Positions 17,264 through 23,855 of a stretch of 38,732 nucleotides of DNA are shown here, in pieces. Source of the stretch: Opitutaceae bacterium. GTDB lineage: Bacteria > Verrucomicrobiota > Verrucomicrobiia > Opitutales > Coraliomargaritaceae. Position 1 is the stretch's first letter. Every line of letters begins with the position of its first letter. The stretch lies in assembly GCA_009886465.1 (NCBI GenBank), contig QXZH01000143.1, positions 1 to 38,732 of the forward strand. Direction: 5' to 3'. The notes under the pieces were generated by a model, which saw only the letters and a list, made by a program, of their open reading frames with translations, was not told the DNA's origin and ran no database searches. Position numbers and translations under genes: made by a program.

Positions 17264-18814
17264 ATGAATACCCTACTTAAAATGGCTGCGGCGGGCGTGC
17301 TTACGCTCTGTTCTTTGTGTATTGGTCAGACGGCGCAGGTGCAGCCGAATGTATTGATTATACTAGCGGACGATGTTGGCTTCGGCGACATCCCCGCGAA
17401 CTATCCACACGCGATGGTGCCGATGCCCAACATCCAGCGTTTAGCTGACAATGGTCTACGTTTTTTGGATGCGCACTCGACTAGTTCAGTCTGCGCGCCG
17501 ACTCGCTATAGCTTGTTAAGCGGTAACTATCCTTGGCGCGGTCGTCGGCCCTACGGTACTTGGAATTACAATGGTGGCACACAGTTTAAGAAGGGGCAGC
17601 TAACACTTGCGCAAATCCTAATGGGTGCGGGCTATCAAACTGCCATGTTTGGTAAGGTGCACACGGGGGCACATGTGTATCCGAGAGACCCAAGTGCCGG
17701 ATTTGACGAAAGCTGGCACCCGTCTCTAGATACGATTGATTTATCTAAGCCACTGGTTGGTGGGCCTAGGGATATGGGTTTTAATTACAGTTTTACCACA
17801 CCTGCGGGCATTCAGGATAATCCCTATGCCTACTTTGAGAACGACTTGATGCTAGGCGATCAGGAAAGTTTGGTGGAGTGGAAGGCTGGCGAATATCCGA
17901 ATGACAACGGGGTTTCCAAAATCAGTCCAAAACATGATGGTTTCGGTGTTCCAAGTTGGGAGAGTAACAATTACGCGATTGATATGGTGAATAAAGCGAC
18001 CGCCTTTTTAGATCGCCATATAGCCGAGAACAAAGCCAGCGGAAGCGAGAAGCCCTTCTTCATGTATTTCTGCACCGAAACGGCACACATTCCTCACTCA
18101 CCACCGATTGATTTTTTCGGAATGCCCGTTAAGGGGCAATTCCCCTCAGAGCACCTTGATATGCTCTACGAACTCGATTTGATCGTTGGCAAGCTTCTTA
18201 CTGAAATTGAGGCTCACGGAAAGTTGGAAGATACCCTCGTTATTTTCGCCAGCGATAATGGGGGCCTAGATTATTCCGATCATTTGGGCCACGATGCGAG
18301 TGGTGGCTACCGTGGTAAAAAAGGGTCGATTTACGAAGGTGGGCACCGCATCCCGATGATAATGAGTTGGCCTGCGGGAGGTGTTTTGAGTGGAGAGGTG
18401 TATCCGCATCTAACCGGTATTCAGGATTTGTATAAGACTCTGTGTGACCTGCTCGGCCTTGAGGTCCCCGAAGGGCAAGCTCGCGATAGTATTAGTTTTA
18501 AATATCAACTGGAGGGTAGTATATCGACGCCTCATCGTATCAGCTTAATGGCGCAGACAATCAAGGGGAAAGGTGACCTCGCTTACCGGCATGAGGCTTG
18601 GAAGTTGATTTTGAAAAGAGATGGGCAGCCTCATGAGTTCTATAATCTGGAGCAGGACCCCTTCGAGACAGACGACTTAATGGGGAACCCCGAGTTCTCC
18701 GCTAAGATACAGCAAATGCATCGGGACTTTTTAAAACTCAATCCGAAGGGGCTGATTTACTCAGATTCGAAGAATACTAAAAAGAAAAAGAAAAAGTCAT
18801 TTACCGAAGACTAG
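17264..18814 (+). CDS. Secreted formylglycine sulfatase (third of three) with a lysine-rich tail
   Basis: 516 residues with a short signal peptide (ending IGQTAQ, about residue 25). VLIILADDVGFGDIP holds the metal aspartates. The active site is C-A-P-T-R with Cys77; Thr in place of Ser still fits the C-x-P-x-R pattern accepted by formylglycine-generating enzyme. Later signatures are MFGKVHTGAH, IFASDNGG and YEGGHRIPMIMSWP. The protein ends in a lysine-rich stretch (NTKKKKKKSFTED), perhaps for surface charge or polyanion contact. It is 98 bases from the previous sulfatase, a longer gap that contains TTGTCCGA (17229-17236), one base off the regulator box, so it may also have its own promoter. 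Confidence 0.9.
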   Translation: MNTLLKMAAAGVLTLCSLCIGQTAQVQPNVLIILADDVGFGDIPANYPHAMVPMPNIQRLADNGLRFLDAHSTSSVCAPTRYSLLSGNYPWRGRRPYGTWNYNGGTQFKKGQLTLAQILMGAGYQTAMFGKVHTGAHVYPRDPSAGFDESWHPSLDTIDLSKPLVGGPRDMGFNYSFTTPAGIQDNPYAYFENDLMLGDQESLVEWKAGEYPNDNGVSKISPKHDGFGVPSWESNNYAIDMVNKATAFLDRHIAENKASGSEKPFFMYFCTETAHIPHSPPIDFFGMPVKGQFPSEHLDMLYELDLIVGKLLTEIEAHGKLEDTLVIFASDNGGLDYSDHLGHDASGGYRGKKGSIYEGGHRIPMIMSWPAGGVLSGEVYPHLTGIQDLYKTLCDLLGLEVPEGQARDSISFKYQLEGSISTPHRISLMAQTIKGKGDLAYRHEAWKLILKRDGQPHEFYNLEQDPFETDDLMGNPEFSAKIQQMHRDFLKLNPKGLIYSDSKNTKKKKKKSFTED

Positions 18815-18815
18815 A

Positions 18816-18844
18816 GGCATCCTCAAGCACTTTCGGTGCCTTTT
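18816..18844 (+). terminator. Probable rho-independent terminator after the sulfatase operon
   Basis: GGCATC and GGTGCC pair (one G-U) around a 13-nt loop, followed by TTTT. It starts just after the third sulfatase stop. The T-run is short, so strength is uncertain. Confidence 0.5.
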
Positions 18845-18868
18845 CACTGTACCCTCTATATAACTAAA

Positions 18869-19024
18869 ATACATACAAAAAACCTTATAATCACCACAGT
18901 CTGTTCCGCGCTTTTCACCGCACTGATCTCAATCATTTTCGCTCAAAATGCGGCCTCATCGGAAGCGCCCAAAATTCTCTTTATCGCCATTGACGATATG
19001 AATGATTGGACGGGTTTTCCGTAG
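18869..19024 (+). pseudogene. Truncated fourth sulfatase (signal peptide and first strand only)
   Basis: The frame encodes a signal-peptide-like stretch (NLIITTVCSALFTALISIIF), then APKILFIAIDDMNDWTGF, which is the standard opening of an S1 sulfatase with both metal-binding aspartates. The frame stops at 19022-19024, before the C-x-P-S-R motif. No ATG is in place: the codon where a start is expected (18869) is ATA, and the only in-frame start upstream is a GTG inside the terminator hairpin. The remaining four-fifths of the enzyme is absent. This is a deletion remnant, so the ancestral cluster had at least four sulfatases. Confidence 0.8.
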
Positions 19025-19414
19025 TGGTGTGCTTGGGGTGGCGACGAAGTCCTAGCGTGCAATGTAGCATGAATCTTCTGGTTGTGATTGTTTGTCAGAC
19101 GAATTGCAGACTGATCAGTAAACCCCATCTGTTAACTTCTGGGGTCCCAGGTTGAATTAGCCATTATTATACATATTTTATGGACTTAGAGACCAATTTT
19201 TAGCTGAATAATTTAAAGATGCTAGGAATCTTCGAGGCTTGGAATTACGCAAAAACAGGCTAGATCGCGTCTTCTAATCCTAGAGTATTTTGAGATGAGT
19301 AAAATGTCAGACAAAAATCTGAAAAGTAGGTTGACAACACTGCCTGTGGGGCCAAATTCAATTTGTAGTTAAGTAATCTGTCATTTGAATTCAACCCTAA
19401 CGCAGACACCCATT
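19025..19414. promoter_or_regulatory. Leader of the PEP-CTERM gene with regulator-like boxes
   Basis: 390 bases without a gene. TTGTCAGACGA (19093-19102) and TGTCAGACAAA (19305-19315) are near-palindromic versions of the TTGTCTGA box found at the regulator gene. A good -35 hexamer TTGACA is at 19331-19336, though no strong -10 follows at 16-18 bp. A short inverted repeat CTGGG-GT-CCCAG lies near 19139. I read this as a separately transcribed unit probably controlled by the island regulator. Confidence 0.5.
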
Positions 19415-20155
19415 ATGTATAAAATCAAATTAACTCTATGCTTTGCTGCTGTTGCACTGGCGACGTCTGCTTCGGCGCAGTCTCTCCTTATTGGTTGGGA
19501 TGATGCGACGGCTACTGGTAACAACACGCCCGCCTCGAATGACGCGCAAGATCATGTCTTTCTTACCGGTGTGTCAGGTGTTATCAACGATGGGCGCGAA
19601 GCAGTCACTTACCAAGGTTCGACTGATGGCACTTTCGGCTCTTTCGGCACGAACGAAGCGACGGCAACAAACGGCCGTTACGAGATTCGTGGTTCAGGCA
19701 CGAATGCAGTGGATCAGCGTATCGCTGTTACAATTACCAACGGCACGGGCGCAGGTCTGGCTCTGGACGCTTTGGTATTTGACTTCTCACGGCATTTTGA
19801 GGGTTCCCCGACAGCCTTTGATGTGGAATACAGGCAAGGCCTTAGCGGCCAATCATTAGGTAGTTCAAACGTCACTCTATTCAGTGCTAGTAGTCTTGCC
19901 ATAACTGGTGTGAATGCAGATCTTCCTGATTACTCAGCAACGATTGCCGGTAACGTAGGTGTGGGTCTTCTTGATACGAATATTTTGGGTGATGGTCTAT
20001 CTGCAACCTTCTGGATGATTGGTTCTGGAGCTTCCGGCTCTGGTAATGGGATAATTGATAATATCGCTTTCAGTGCAATTCCTGAGCCTAGCAGCTATGC
20101 ACTGATTGCTGGTTCGCTCGCATTGATTTCGATCATGGTTCGCCGACGTAAGTAG
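19415..20155 (+). CDS. PEP-CTERM surface protein
   Basis: 246 residues from the ATG at 19415; an in-frame TTG further upstream only adds residues before the signal peptide. Signal peptide about 1-21 (MYKIKLTLCFAAVALATSAS). The body is beta-rich and low in Cys (IGWDDATATGNNTPASNDA; DHVFLTGVSGVINDG). The end is a textbook PEP-CTERM sorting signal: IPEPSSYALIAGSLALISIM followed by RRRK, i.e. PEP motif, membrane helix, arginine cluster. Such proteins are handled by exosortase and tied to surface or exopolysaccharide assembly. It may be a surface protein induced during growth on the island's substrate, but that is inference. Confidence 0.85.
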   Translation: MYKIKLTLCFAAVALATSASAQSLLIGWDDATATGNNTPASNDAQDHVFLTGVSGVINDGREAVTYQGSTDGTFGSFGTNEATATNGRYEIRGSGTNAVDQRIAVTITNGTGAGLALDALVFDFSRHFEGSPTAFDVEYRQGLSGQSLGSSNVTLFSASSLAITGVNADLPDYSATIAGNVGVGLLDTNILGDGLSATFWMIGSGASGSGNGIIDNIAFSAIPEPSSYALIAGSLALISIMVRRRK

Positions 20156-20177
20156 GTTAGGGGTTATTACAAATTTT

Positions 20178-20208
20178 GGCGTCACCTTCACGGGTGTCGC
20201 CTTTTTTT
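20178..20208 (+). terminator. Rho-independent terminator of the PEP-CTERM gene
   Basis: GGCG-T-CACC and GGTG-T-CGCC pair around TTCACG with one T-T mismatch. Seven T follow at once (20202-20208). It starts 22 bases after the stop codon. Confidence 0.85.
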
Positions 20209-20412
20209 GCTTCATTGTCGATTTTCGGGATGGGGAGGCCGTCAATGGGGGAACGCCGCGACCTCTTCAATGTCGCGCATCTAAAGACGTGGGAGAGTAG
20301 GGCTGGCGGCGTTGGGCGCCTCCAGCAGGGTCTCGACCCAAAAGGAGGGCACCCGCCTTGCCAGAGCAACTCTCTGCTCACGCTAAAGGACCAAACTTTT
20401 GCAAAGCGGTAT
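20209..20412. other. GC-rich non-coding block with short palindromes
   Basis: No believable gene. CGCGAC...GTCGCG (about 20258-20276) and CAGAG-CAAC-TCTCTG (about 20362-20376) form small hairpins, and the block is richer in G+C than the PEP-CTERM leader. It looks like a dispersed intergenic repeat, but I cannot confirm other copies from one window. Confidence 0.35.
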
Positions 20413-20553
20413 TAGGCGAGAGCTGGAAAATCTCTGTTTTGTACGGCAAGGTCGAAGGCTTTCAGGAGGACCCAGTCGTTCGGGTTATCGATTTCGGTGC
20501 GTCCGGCGTTCGCCTTCATCATAAGGGTGCCTCCGTTCTGGACGTAGGCCGAC
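20413..20553 (-). pseudogene. C-terminal fragment of an unrecognised protein, cut by the right-hand repeat
   Basis: The minus-strand frame reads [20 protein letters not shown], then DNPNDWVLLKAFDLAVQNRD, ending FPALA with a stop at 20415-20413. It looks like a real protein end. Upstream, the frame passes directly into the duplicated argH end, so the rest of the gene is missing. It marks where the donor DNA was joined to the argH fragment. I do not recognise the family. Confidence 0.45.
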
Positions 20554-20662
20554 CTGGGTGCAGGCTTTTGATTTAGAGAAAGCACTCGCCGCGCGCGACA
20601 AGCCCGGTATGCCAGGACCTGATCAAGTCGCTGCACGGATTGCGCACTGGCGTAATATTTAG
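20554..20662 (+). pseudogene. argH: 3' fragment of argH at the right island junction
   Basis: Copies the last 36 codons of argH (ending [12 protein letters not shown], stop 20660-20662). It has no start and no upstream argH sequence. It is a by-product of the duplication. Confidence 0.95.
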
Positions 20663-20684
20663 GTGCGCGTTCTGCCAACCCGCA

Positions 20685-20987
20685 TTAAGGAAGGCGGGAC
20701 TCTAATTCTTTCAAGAAATCCCAACTAAATAGGCCGCTGCCGTGGCCGTCGCTGAAGATAGGACGGATGGCATAGTTGCCTTGAAGCTCCCAGCCTTTGA
20801 TCGTGACGCCCGAAAATTCCTTCGGGCCGTCACCACCATATTGATTCCCAAAGATGTCTTTCTCGCCAATGTTTTGAGCGCTGGGTGAATGTTTCCGAAG
20901 AAACTCTGAGGGGAAATAGCTCTCGCTGCCGTCGTCCCAGACAATGGCCAGTTCGCTCCCAATTAGCTGAATGTCCTTTGGCTTCAC
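20685..20987 (-). CDS. DUF971 (GBBH-like N-terminal domain) protein, right copy
   Basis: The same 100 residues as 8779-9081. This is the copy in ancestral context. Its GTG start overlaps the metF stop in GTGA (20987-20984), so it is co-translated with metF. The pairing suggests a role alongside one-carbon/methionine metabolism, or just a shared promoter. The family's function is not established. Absence of any difference between the copies means the duplication is recent or kept alike by gene conversion. Confidence 0.9.
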   Translation of the reverse strand: MKPKDIQLIGSELAIVWDDGSESYFPSEFLRKHSPSAQNIGEKDIFGNQYGGDGPKEFSGVTIKGWELQGNYAIRPIFSDGHGSGLFSWDFLKELESRLP

Positions 20988-21877
20988 GCTTTGTAAAAGC
21001 CTGCCGCTTTGAGCTTTTCCATTAGTGTAACCGCGGCACCTTCACGGTTAAGAATGTAGAGGTGGATACCGGGCGCGCCGCGTTCGAGCAGTTCGCGAGC
21101 TTGGCGATAGACCCAATTAATGCCCACTGCTTCGACTGCGGCGACATCACCGCCTGCGGCGAGCAGCTGCTGATTAAGTTCGGCCGGCATGGATGCACCG
21201 CACATGGCACAGAATCGAAGTGCTTGTTCTCGGGAGCTCACGCACATGAGTCCAGGGATCACGGGCACCTCAATATTTGCTTGGCGTGTACGATTAACAA
21301 ACTCGAAATATTTGGCGTTATCGAAAAATAACTGTGTCGTCACGAAGTGCCCGCCCGTATCGACTTTGCGTTTCAAATTGAGCAAGTCGATATCAGGGGA
21401 GGGCGCTTCGGGGTGCATTTCCGGGTAGCCCGCCACACCTATAGTACATTCAGGGAAGGTTTCGTGGATCAAGCTGACGAGTTCATTTGCATGATGCAGG
21501 CCATCCGGGTGCGGCTTGAAGTCTGTTTCACCCTCTGGTGGGTCACCGCGTAGTGCCATTATTTGGCTAAGCCCAGCTTCGCGAAATTCAGCAATGATAC
21601 CTCGCAACTCCTCCCGCGAATGTCCCACGCATGTCAGGTGGGGCATGACGGCGTAGCCATAGTCTTCGCTCAAATGGCGCGCATATTTCAGCGTGCGACT
21701 GCGTGTGCTGCCGCCTGCTCCATAGGTGATCGAAGCAAAATCAGGCGAGTAAACCTTGAGGGCTTCAGCGGTGCGCAGTAGTTGCTCCGCTGAAGTGTCA
21801 GACTTCGGTGGGAAGAACTCTATCGAGAAGAGTGCTTTACCTGACTGTAGGCGGTTTTTGAGGGAGACAGCTGTCAT
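20984..21877 (-). CDS. metF: 5,10-methylenetetrahydrofolate reductase
   Basis: 297 residues, full length for the bacterial enzyme. It reduces methylene-THF to methyl-THF with FAD, supplying methyl groups for methionine synthesis. FSIEFFPPKSD (17-27) holds the catalytic Glu20. DFASITYGAGGSTRSRT, HLTCVGHSREEL, MALRGDPPEG and GVAGYPEMHPEA are the usual FAD/folate-site motifs. The first gene of a metF-DUF971 operon, divergent from mraZ. Its last codons are duplicated at 9078-9168, but this copy is complete. Confidence 0.96.
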   Translation of the reverse strand: MTAVSLKNRLQSGKALFSIEFFPPKSDTSAEQLLRTAEALKVYSPDFASITYGAGGSTRSRTLKYARHLSEDYGYAVMPHLTCVGHSREELRGIIAEFREAGLSQIMALRGDPPEGETDFKPHPDGLHHANELVSLIHETFPECTIGVAGYPEMHPEAPSPDIDLLNLKRKVDTGGHFVTTQLFFDNAKYFEFVNRTRQANIEVPVIPGLMCVSSREQALRFCAMCGASMPAELNQQLLAAGGDVAAVEAVGINWVYRQARELLERGAPGIHLYILNREGAAVTLMEKLKAAGFYKA

Positions 21878-22134
21878 TAACGTATCAAGTTATAATGATA
21901 TGATGATATGTAAAGTTAATTGGTTACCTAATTTAGATGCTACTTTCCAGAAGGTCAATGAATCGGGCGATTCTGCAGCTAAAATTCACGAGGCGTAAGG
22001 TGGTGGACTGCCCAAATTATTATTATAATTAATTCAAGATGTGAATTTACCCATCAAGTATCTCTGGGGAAGTTACTTAACTCACTTATTAACAGCATTT
22101 TTTACTAAAAAACTGCTAAAAACTAGCTTGACTG
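21878..22134. promoter_or_regulatory. Divergent metF / mraZ intergenic region
   Basis: AT-rich. Toward metF, minus strand, ATATCAT occurs twice as ATATCAT-C-ATATCAT (about 21910-21896), with a TATCA...TGATA inverted repeat beside it. This could be an operator for methionine genes. I see no SAM or SAH riboswitch consensus. Toward mraZ an imperfect hairpin of T- and A-runs (about 22092-22117) precedes TTGACT (22128-22133), a fair -35 element. Confidence 0.4.
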
Positions 22135-22170
22135 GTGGAGTATAGTGGAGTGATATGGTGCAAAATGGTG
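22135..22170 (+). promoter_or_regulatory. MraZ operator: four boxes at 10-bp spacing
   Basis: GTGGAG at 22135 and 22145, then ATGGTG at 22155 and 22165: four GTGG/TGGTG-type hexamers each starting exactly 10 bp after the last, with about 4-bp spacers. MraZ is known to bind tandem TGG-containing repeats at about one helical turn in its own promoter. The array ends 12 bases before the mraZ ATG. Confidence 0.8.
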
Positions 22171-22182
22171 AATCAAGGCACA

Positions 22183-22644
22183 ATGAGCGCACTCAATTCA
22201 GTGAAATATTTTGGAGAATATCGTCATAGTATGGATGATAAAGGGCGTCTCACGATCCCTTCCCAGTGGCGTCCTCAGCTTGAGTCCAAGGATAACAACT
22301 TCCTCGCCCTGCCTAGCCTGACCGAAAAGTCCGTCTCCGTTTATCCTCCCATGATGATCGAGCAACTCCACGAGCGCTTTTCCGAGATCAGTATGGGGGA
22401 TCAGAAGGGCCAGCGTGCCATACGCCGGATCATGTCGATGGCGCACAATTTCTCTTGCGACAAGCAGGGGCGTATTAATTTGAACGAAAAGCTCATCAAT
22501 CACGCCGACTTGGAAAAGTCGGTCGTCCTGCTTGGTGAGGCTTCAAAGTTCATGATCTACGACGAAGCCTTCTACGACCAACTCATGACAGATGACGAGG
22601 ACACGGAGGACCTGGCCGACATTGCAAAGGGCTTCGGATTTTAA
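22183..22644 (+). CDS. mraZ: MraZ, transcriptional regulator of the dcw cluster
   Basis: 153 residues from the ATG at 22183, with AAGG four bases upstream. Upstream in-frame starts (GTG 22135, ATG 22165) lie inside the operator repeats and would add an unusual N-terminus. The first SpoVT-AbrB-like half shows YFGEYRHSMDDKGRLTIPSQ, and the second repeats the theme as FSCDKQGRINLNEKL. MraZ assembles into a ring and binds the repeats described at 22135-22170, normally repressing its own operon. It heads the division/cell-wall cluster, as in most bacteria. Confidence 0.93.
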   Translation: MSALNSVKYFGEYRHSMDDKGRLTIPSQWRPQLESKDNNFLALPSLTEKSVSVYPPMMIEQLHERFSEISMGDQKGQRAIRRIMSMAHNFSCDKQGRINLNEKLINHADLEKSVVLLGEASKFMIYDEAFYDQLMTDDEDTEDLADIAKGFGF

Positions 22645-22669
22645 ATAGGCCATTAAATACAAATAAAAT

Positions 22670-22903
22670 ATGAGAAACGTCTTCGAAACCATCGCCCGAG
22701 AGAACTTCCGTACCTCTGGTTACATCTCTCATCCCCGCCGTGAACGTCGTAGCTCTTGGACTTTCAGCACCACACCGCGTGGGCCTTCCCATTCGACCAA
22801 CGCTGTCCGCGATGCGATCCAGCGACGCGAGCGAGCCCATCTCAAAACTCAAAGCAAACCTTCCCTTTTTCAAAACTGCATCAATGTCTTACTCCATCGA
22901 TGA
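22670..22903 (+). CDS. Small basic protein of unknown function between mraZ and rsmH
   Basis: 77 residues beginning MRNVFETIARENFRTSGYIS. Rich in Arg, Ser and Thr, with no membrane segment or motif I recognise. The ATG is 25 bases after mraZ, and the frame overlaps the rsmH start by 20 bases, the packing expected of a real dcw gene. There is no clear ribosome binding site, but many genes here lack one. The chief alternative is that this stretch is only an rsmH leader. Confidence 0.45.
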   Translation: MRNVFETIARENFRTSGYISHPRRERRSSWTFSTTPRGPSHSTNAVRDAIQRRERAHLKTQSKPSLFQNCINVLLHR

Positions 22904-23843
22904 TGCTATAACGCCCACCACTCCTAGTGGTCACGTTCCCGTCTTGCTTCGTGAGACCGTGGAACTGCTTGCTCCGAGCAACGGCGCTAAACTTTTAGAT
23001 GGGACTTTTGGAGGAGGCGGGCATACCCGCGCATTTTTAGAGGCGGCTGAAAATGTCACTGTCGTTGCTCTGGATCGTGATCCTGCTGCCTTACCTCGTG
23101 CTGAAGCTTTGAAAACAGAGTTTGGTGACCGCTTTCGCTTGCATCACATCAACTTTGGCGACCTTGCCGATCTAGATGAGAGTGGCTTTCATGGCATCTT
23201 ATTTGATTTCGGTCTTTCCTCCTTCCAGCTCGATGCCGAGGAGCGTGGGTTTTCTTTTCGCTACGATGCACCTGTCGATATGCGGATGAATCCAGAAGAG
23301 GGGATCAGCGCTGCAGAATTTTTAGAGACGGCGGAGGAGTCTTCGCTCGTTCGCGCTGTGCGTAACTACGGTGAAGAACCACGTGTACGTCGCGTGGTCA
23401 AAGCTATCATGGATGCTCGCGGCACCGGTGCCTTGCAACGCACGCAGTCTTTGGCCGCGCTAATTAGCGAGGCGGTCGGTCCCACGCCACGTGGTCGCAA
23501 AGCCGTGCACCCCGCGACACGTAGTTTTCAAGGTATACGAGTTGAGGTGAATGACGAGTTGAGCGCTATAGAGCGCGGACTTCCAGCTGCGTTTGATCGC
23601 CTCTTACCCGACGGCATGCTTGCTGCGATTAGCTTTCATTCACTCGAAGACCGTATCGTTAAGCGCTTTTGTCGTAAGATGGCTGGCCGCCCCGAGCACT
23701 CTCACGATAGCCGCACGCAAGACGAGCGCGAAGTTCGCGCAAGTATGATCTCCACCCGCCCGATCAGCCCTAGCGAATCTGAAATAAAATCTAACCCTCG
23801 CAGTCGTAGCGCGCGCCTACGTGCAATCCGTAAAATTTCCTAA
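22884..23843 (+). CDS. rsmH: 16S rRNA (cytosine(1402)-N4)-methyltransferase
   Basis: 319 residues from the ATG at 22884 (MSYSIDDAITP...), matching the family length of about 310. A longer in-frame start at 22740 would add 48 residues not typical of the family. Motifs are HVPVLLRETVELL, the SAM-binding LLDGTFGGGGHTRAFLE, HPATRSFQGIRVEVNDEL and ISFHSLEDRIVKRF. It methylates C1402 in the ribosomal decoding site using SAM. The gene keeps its usual place near mraZ and upstream of ftsL/ftsI. Confidence 0.95.
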   Translation: MSYSIDDAITPTTPSGHVPVLLRETVELLAPSNGAKLLDGTFGGGGHTRAFLEAAENVTVVALDRDPAALPRAEALKTEFGDRFRLHHINFGDLADLDESGFHGILFDFGLSSFQLDAEERGFSFRYDAPVDMRMNPEEGISAAEFLETAEESSLVRAVRNYGEEPRVRRVVKAIMDARGTGALQRTQSLAALISEAVGPTPRGRKAVHPATRSFQGIRVEVNDELSAIERGLPAAFDRLLPDGMLAAISFHSLEDRIVKRFCRKMAGRPEHSHDSRTQDEREVRASMISTRPISPSESEIKSNPRSRSARLRAIRKIS

Positions 23844-23855
23844 TCAAACCTTATT

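Larger units (their letters stand above)
9159..20553. mobile_element. 11.4-kb polysaccharide-utilisation island between 511-bp direct repeats
   Basis: The segment separates argH/DUF971 from metF and is flanked by the 8648-9158 and 20554-21064 repeats. Complete argH plus truncated metF lie on the left; truncated argH plus complete metF lie on the right. This arrangement is what one homologous crossover between a circle carrying an internal argH-DUF971-metF piece and the chromosome would leave. I see no transposase, integrase or terminal inverted repeats that would explain the insertion otherwise. Cargo: regulator, GH50-like hydrolase, GPH transporter, three sulfatases, a sulfatase stump and a PEP-CTERM protein. 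Recombination between the repeats would release an 11,906-bp circle and restore the ancestral locus. The mechanism is inference; the geometry is read directly. Confidence 0.75.
20554..21064. repeat. 511-bp direct repeat, right copy
   Basis: Identical to 8648-9158 (offset 11,906). It holds the last 109 bases of argH, the whole DUF971 gene and the metF end. On its right metF continues intact; on its left argH is cut off and replaced by unrelated DNA. Confidence 0.95.

Noticed and set aside
17264-18814. Third sulfatase inactive because its motif is CAPTR rather than CxPSR
   Set aside because: C-x-P-x-R is accepted by formylglycine maturation and the other metal-site motifs are intact.
20176-20576. 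Plus-strand ORFs in the GC-rich block as genes
   Set aside because: They overlap the terminator and each other, have no sensible context, and cross the repeat junction.
21878-22134. SAM or SAH riboswitch before metF
   Set aside because: No consensus stems or conserved core sequences of these classes could be found on the minus strand.
22135-22182. Longer mraZ beginning at GTG 22135 or ATG 22165
   Set aside because: These start codons lie inside the 10-bp operator repeats, the added residues do not look like MraZ, and an ATG with AAGG upstream sits at 22183.
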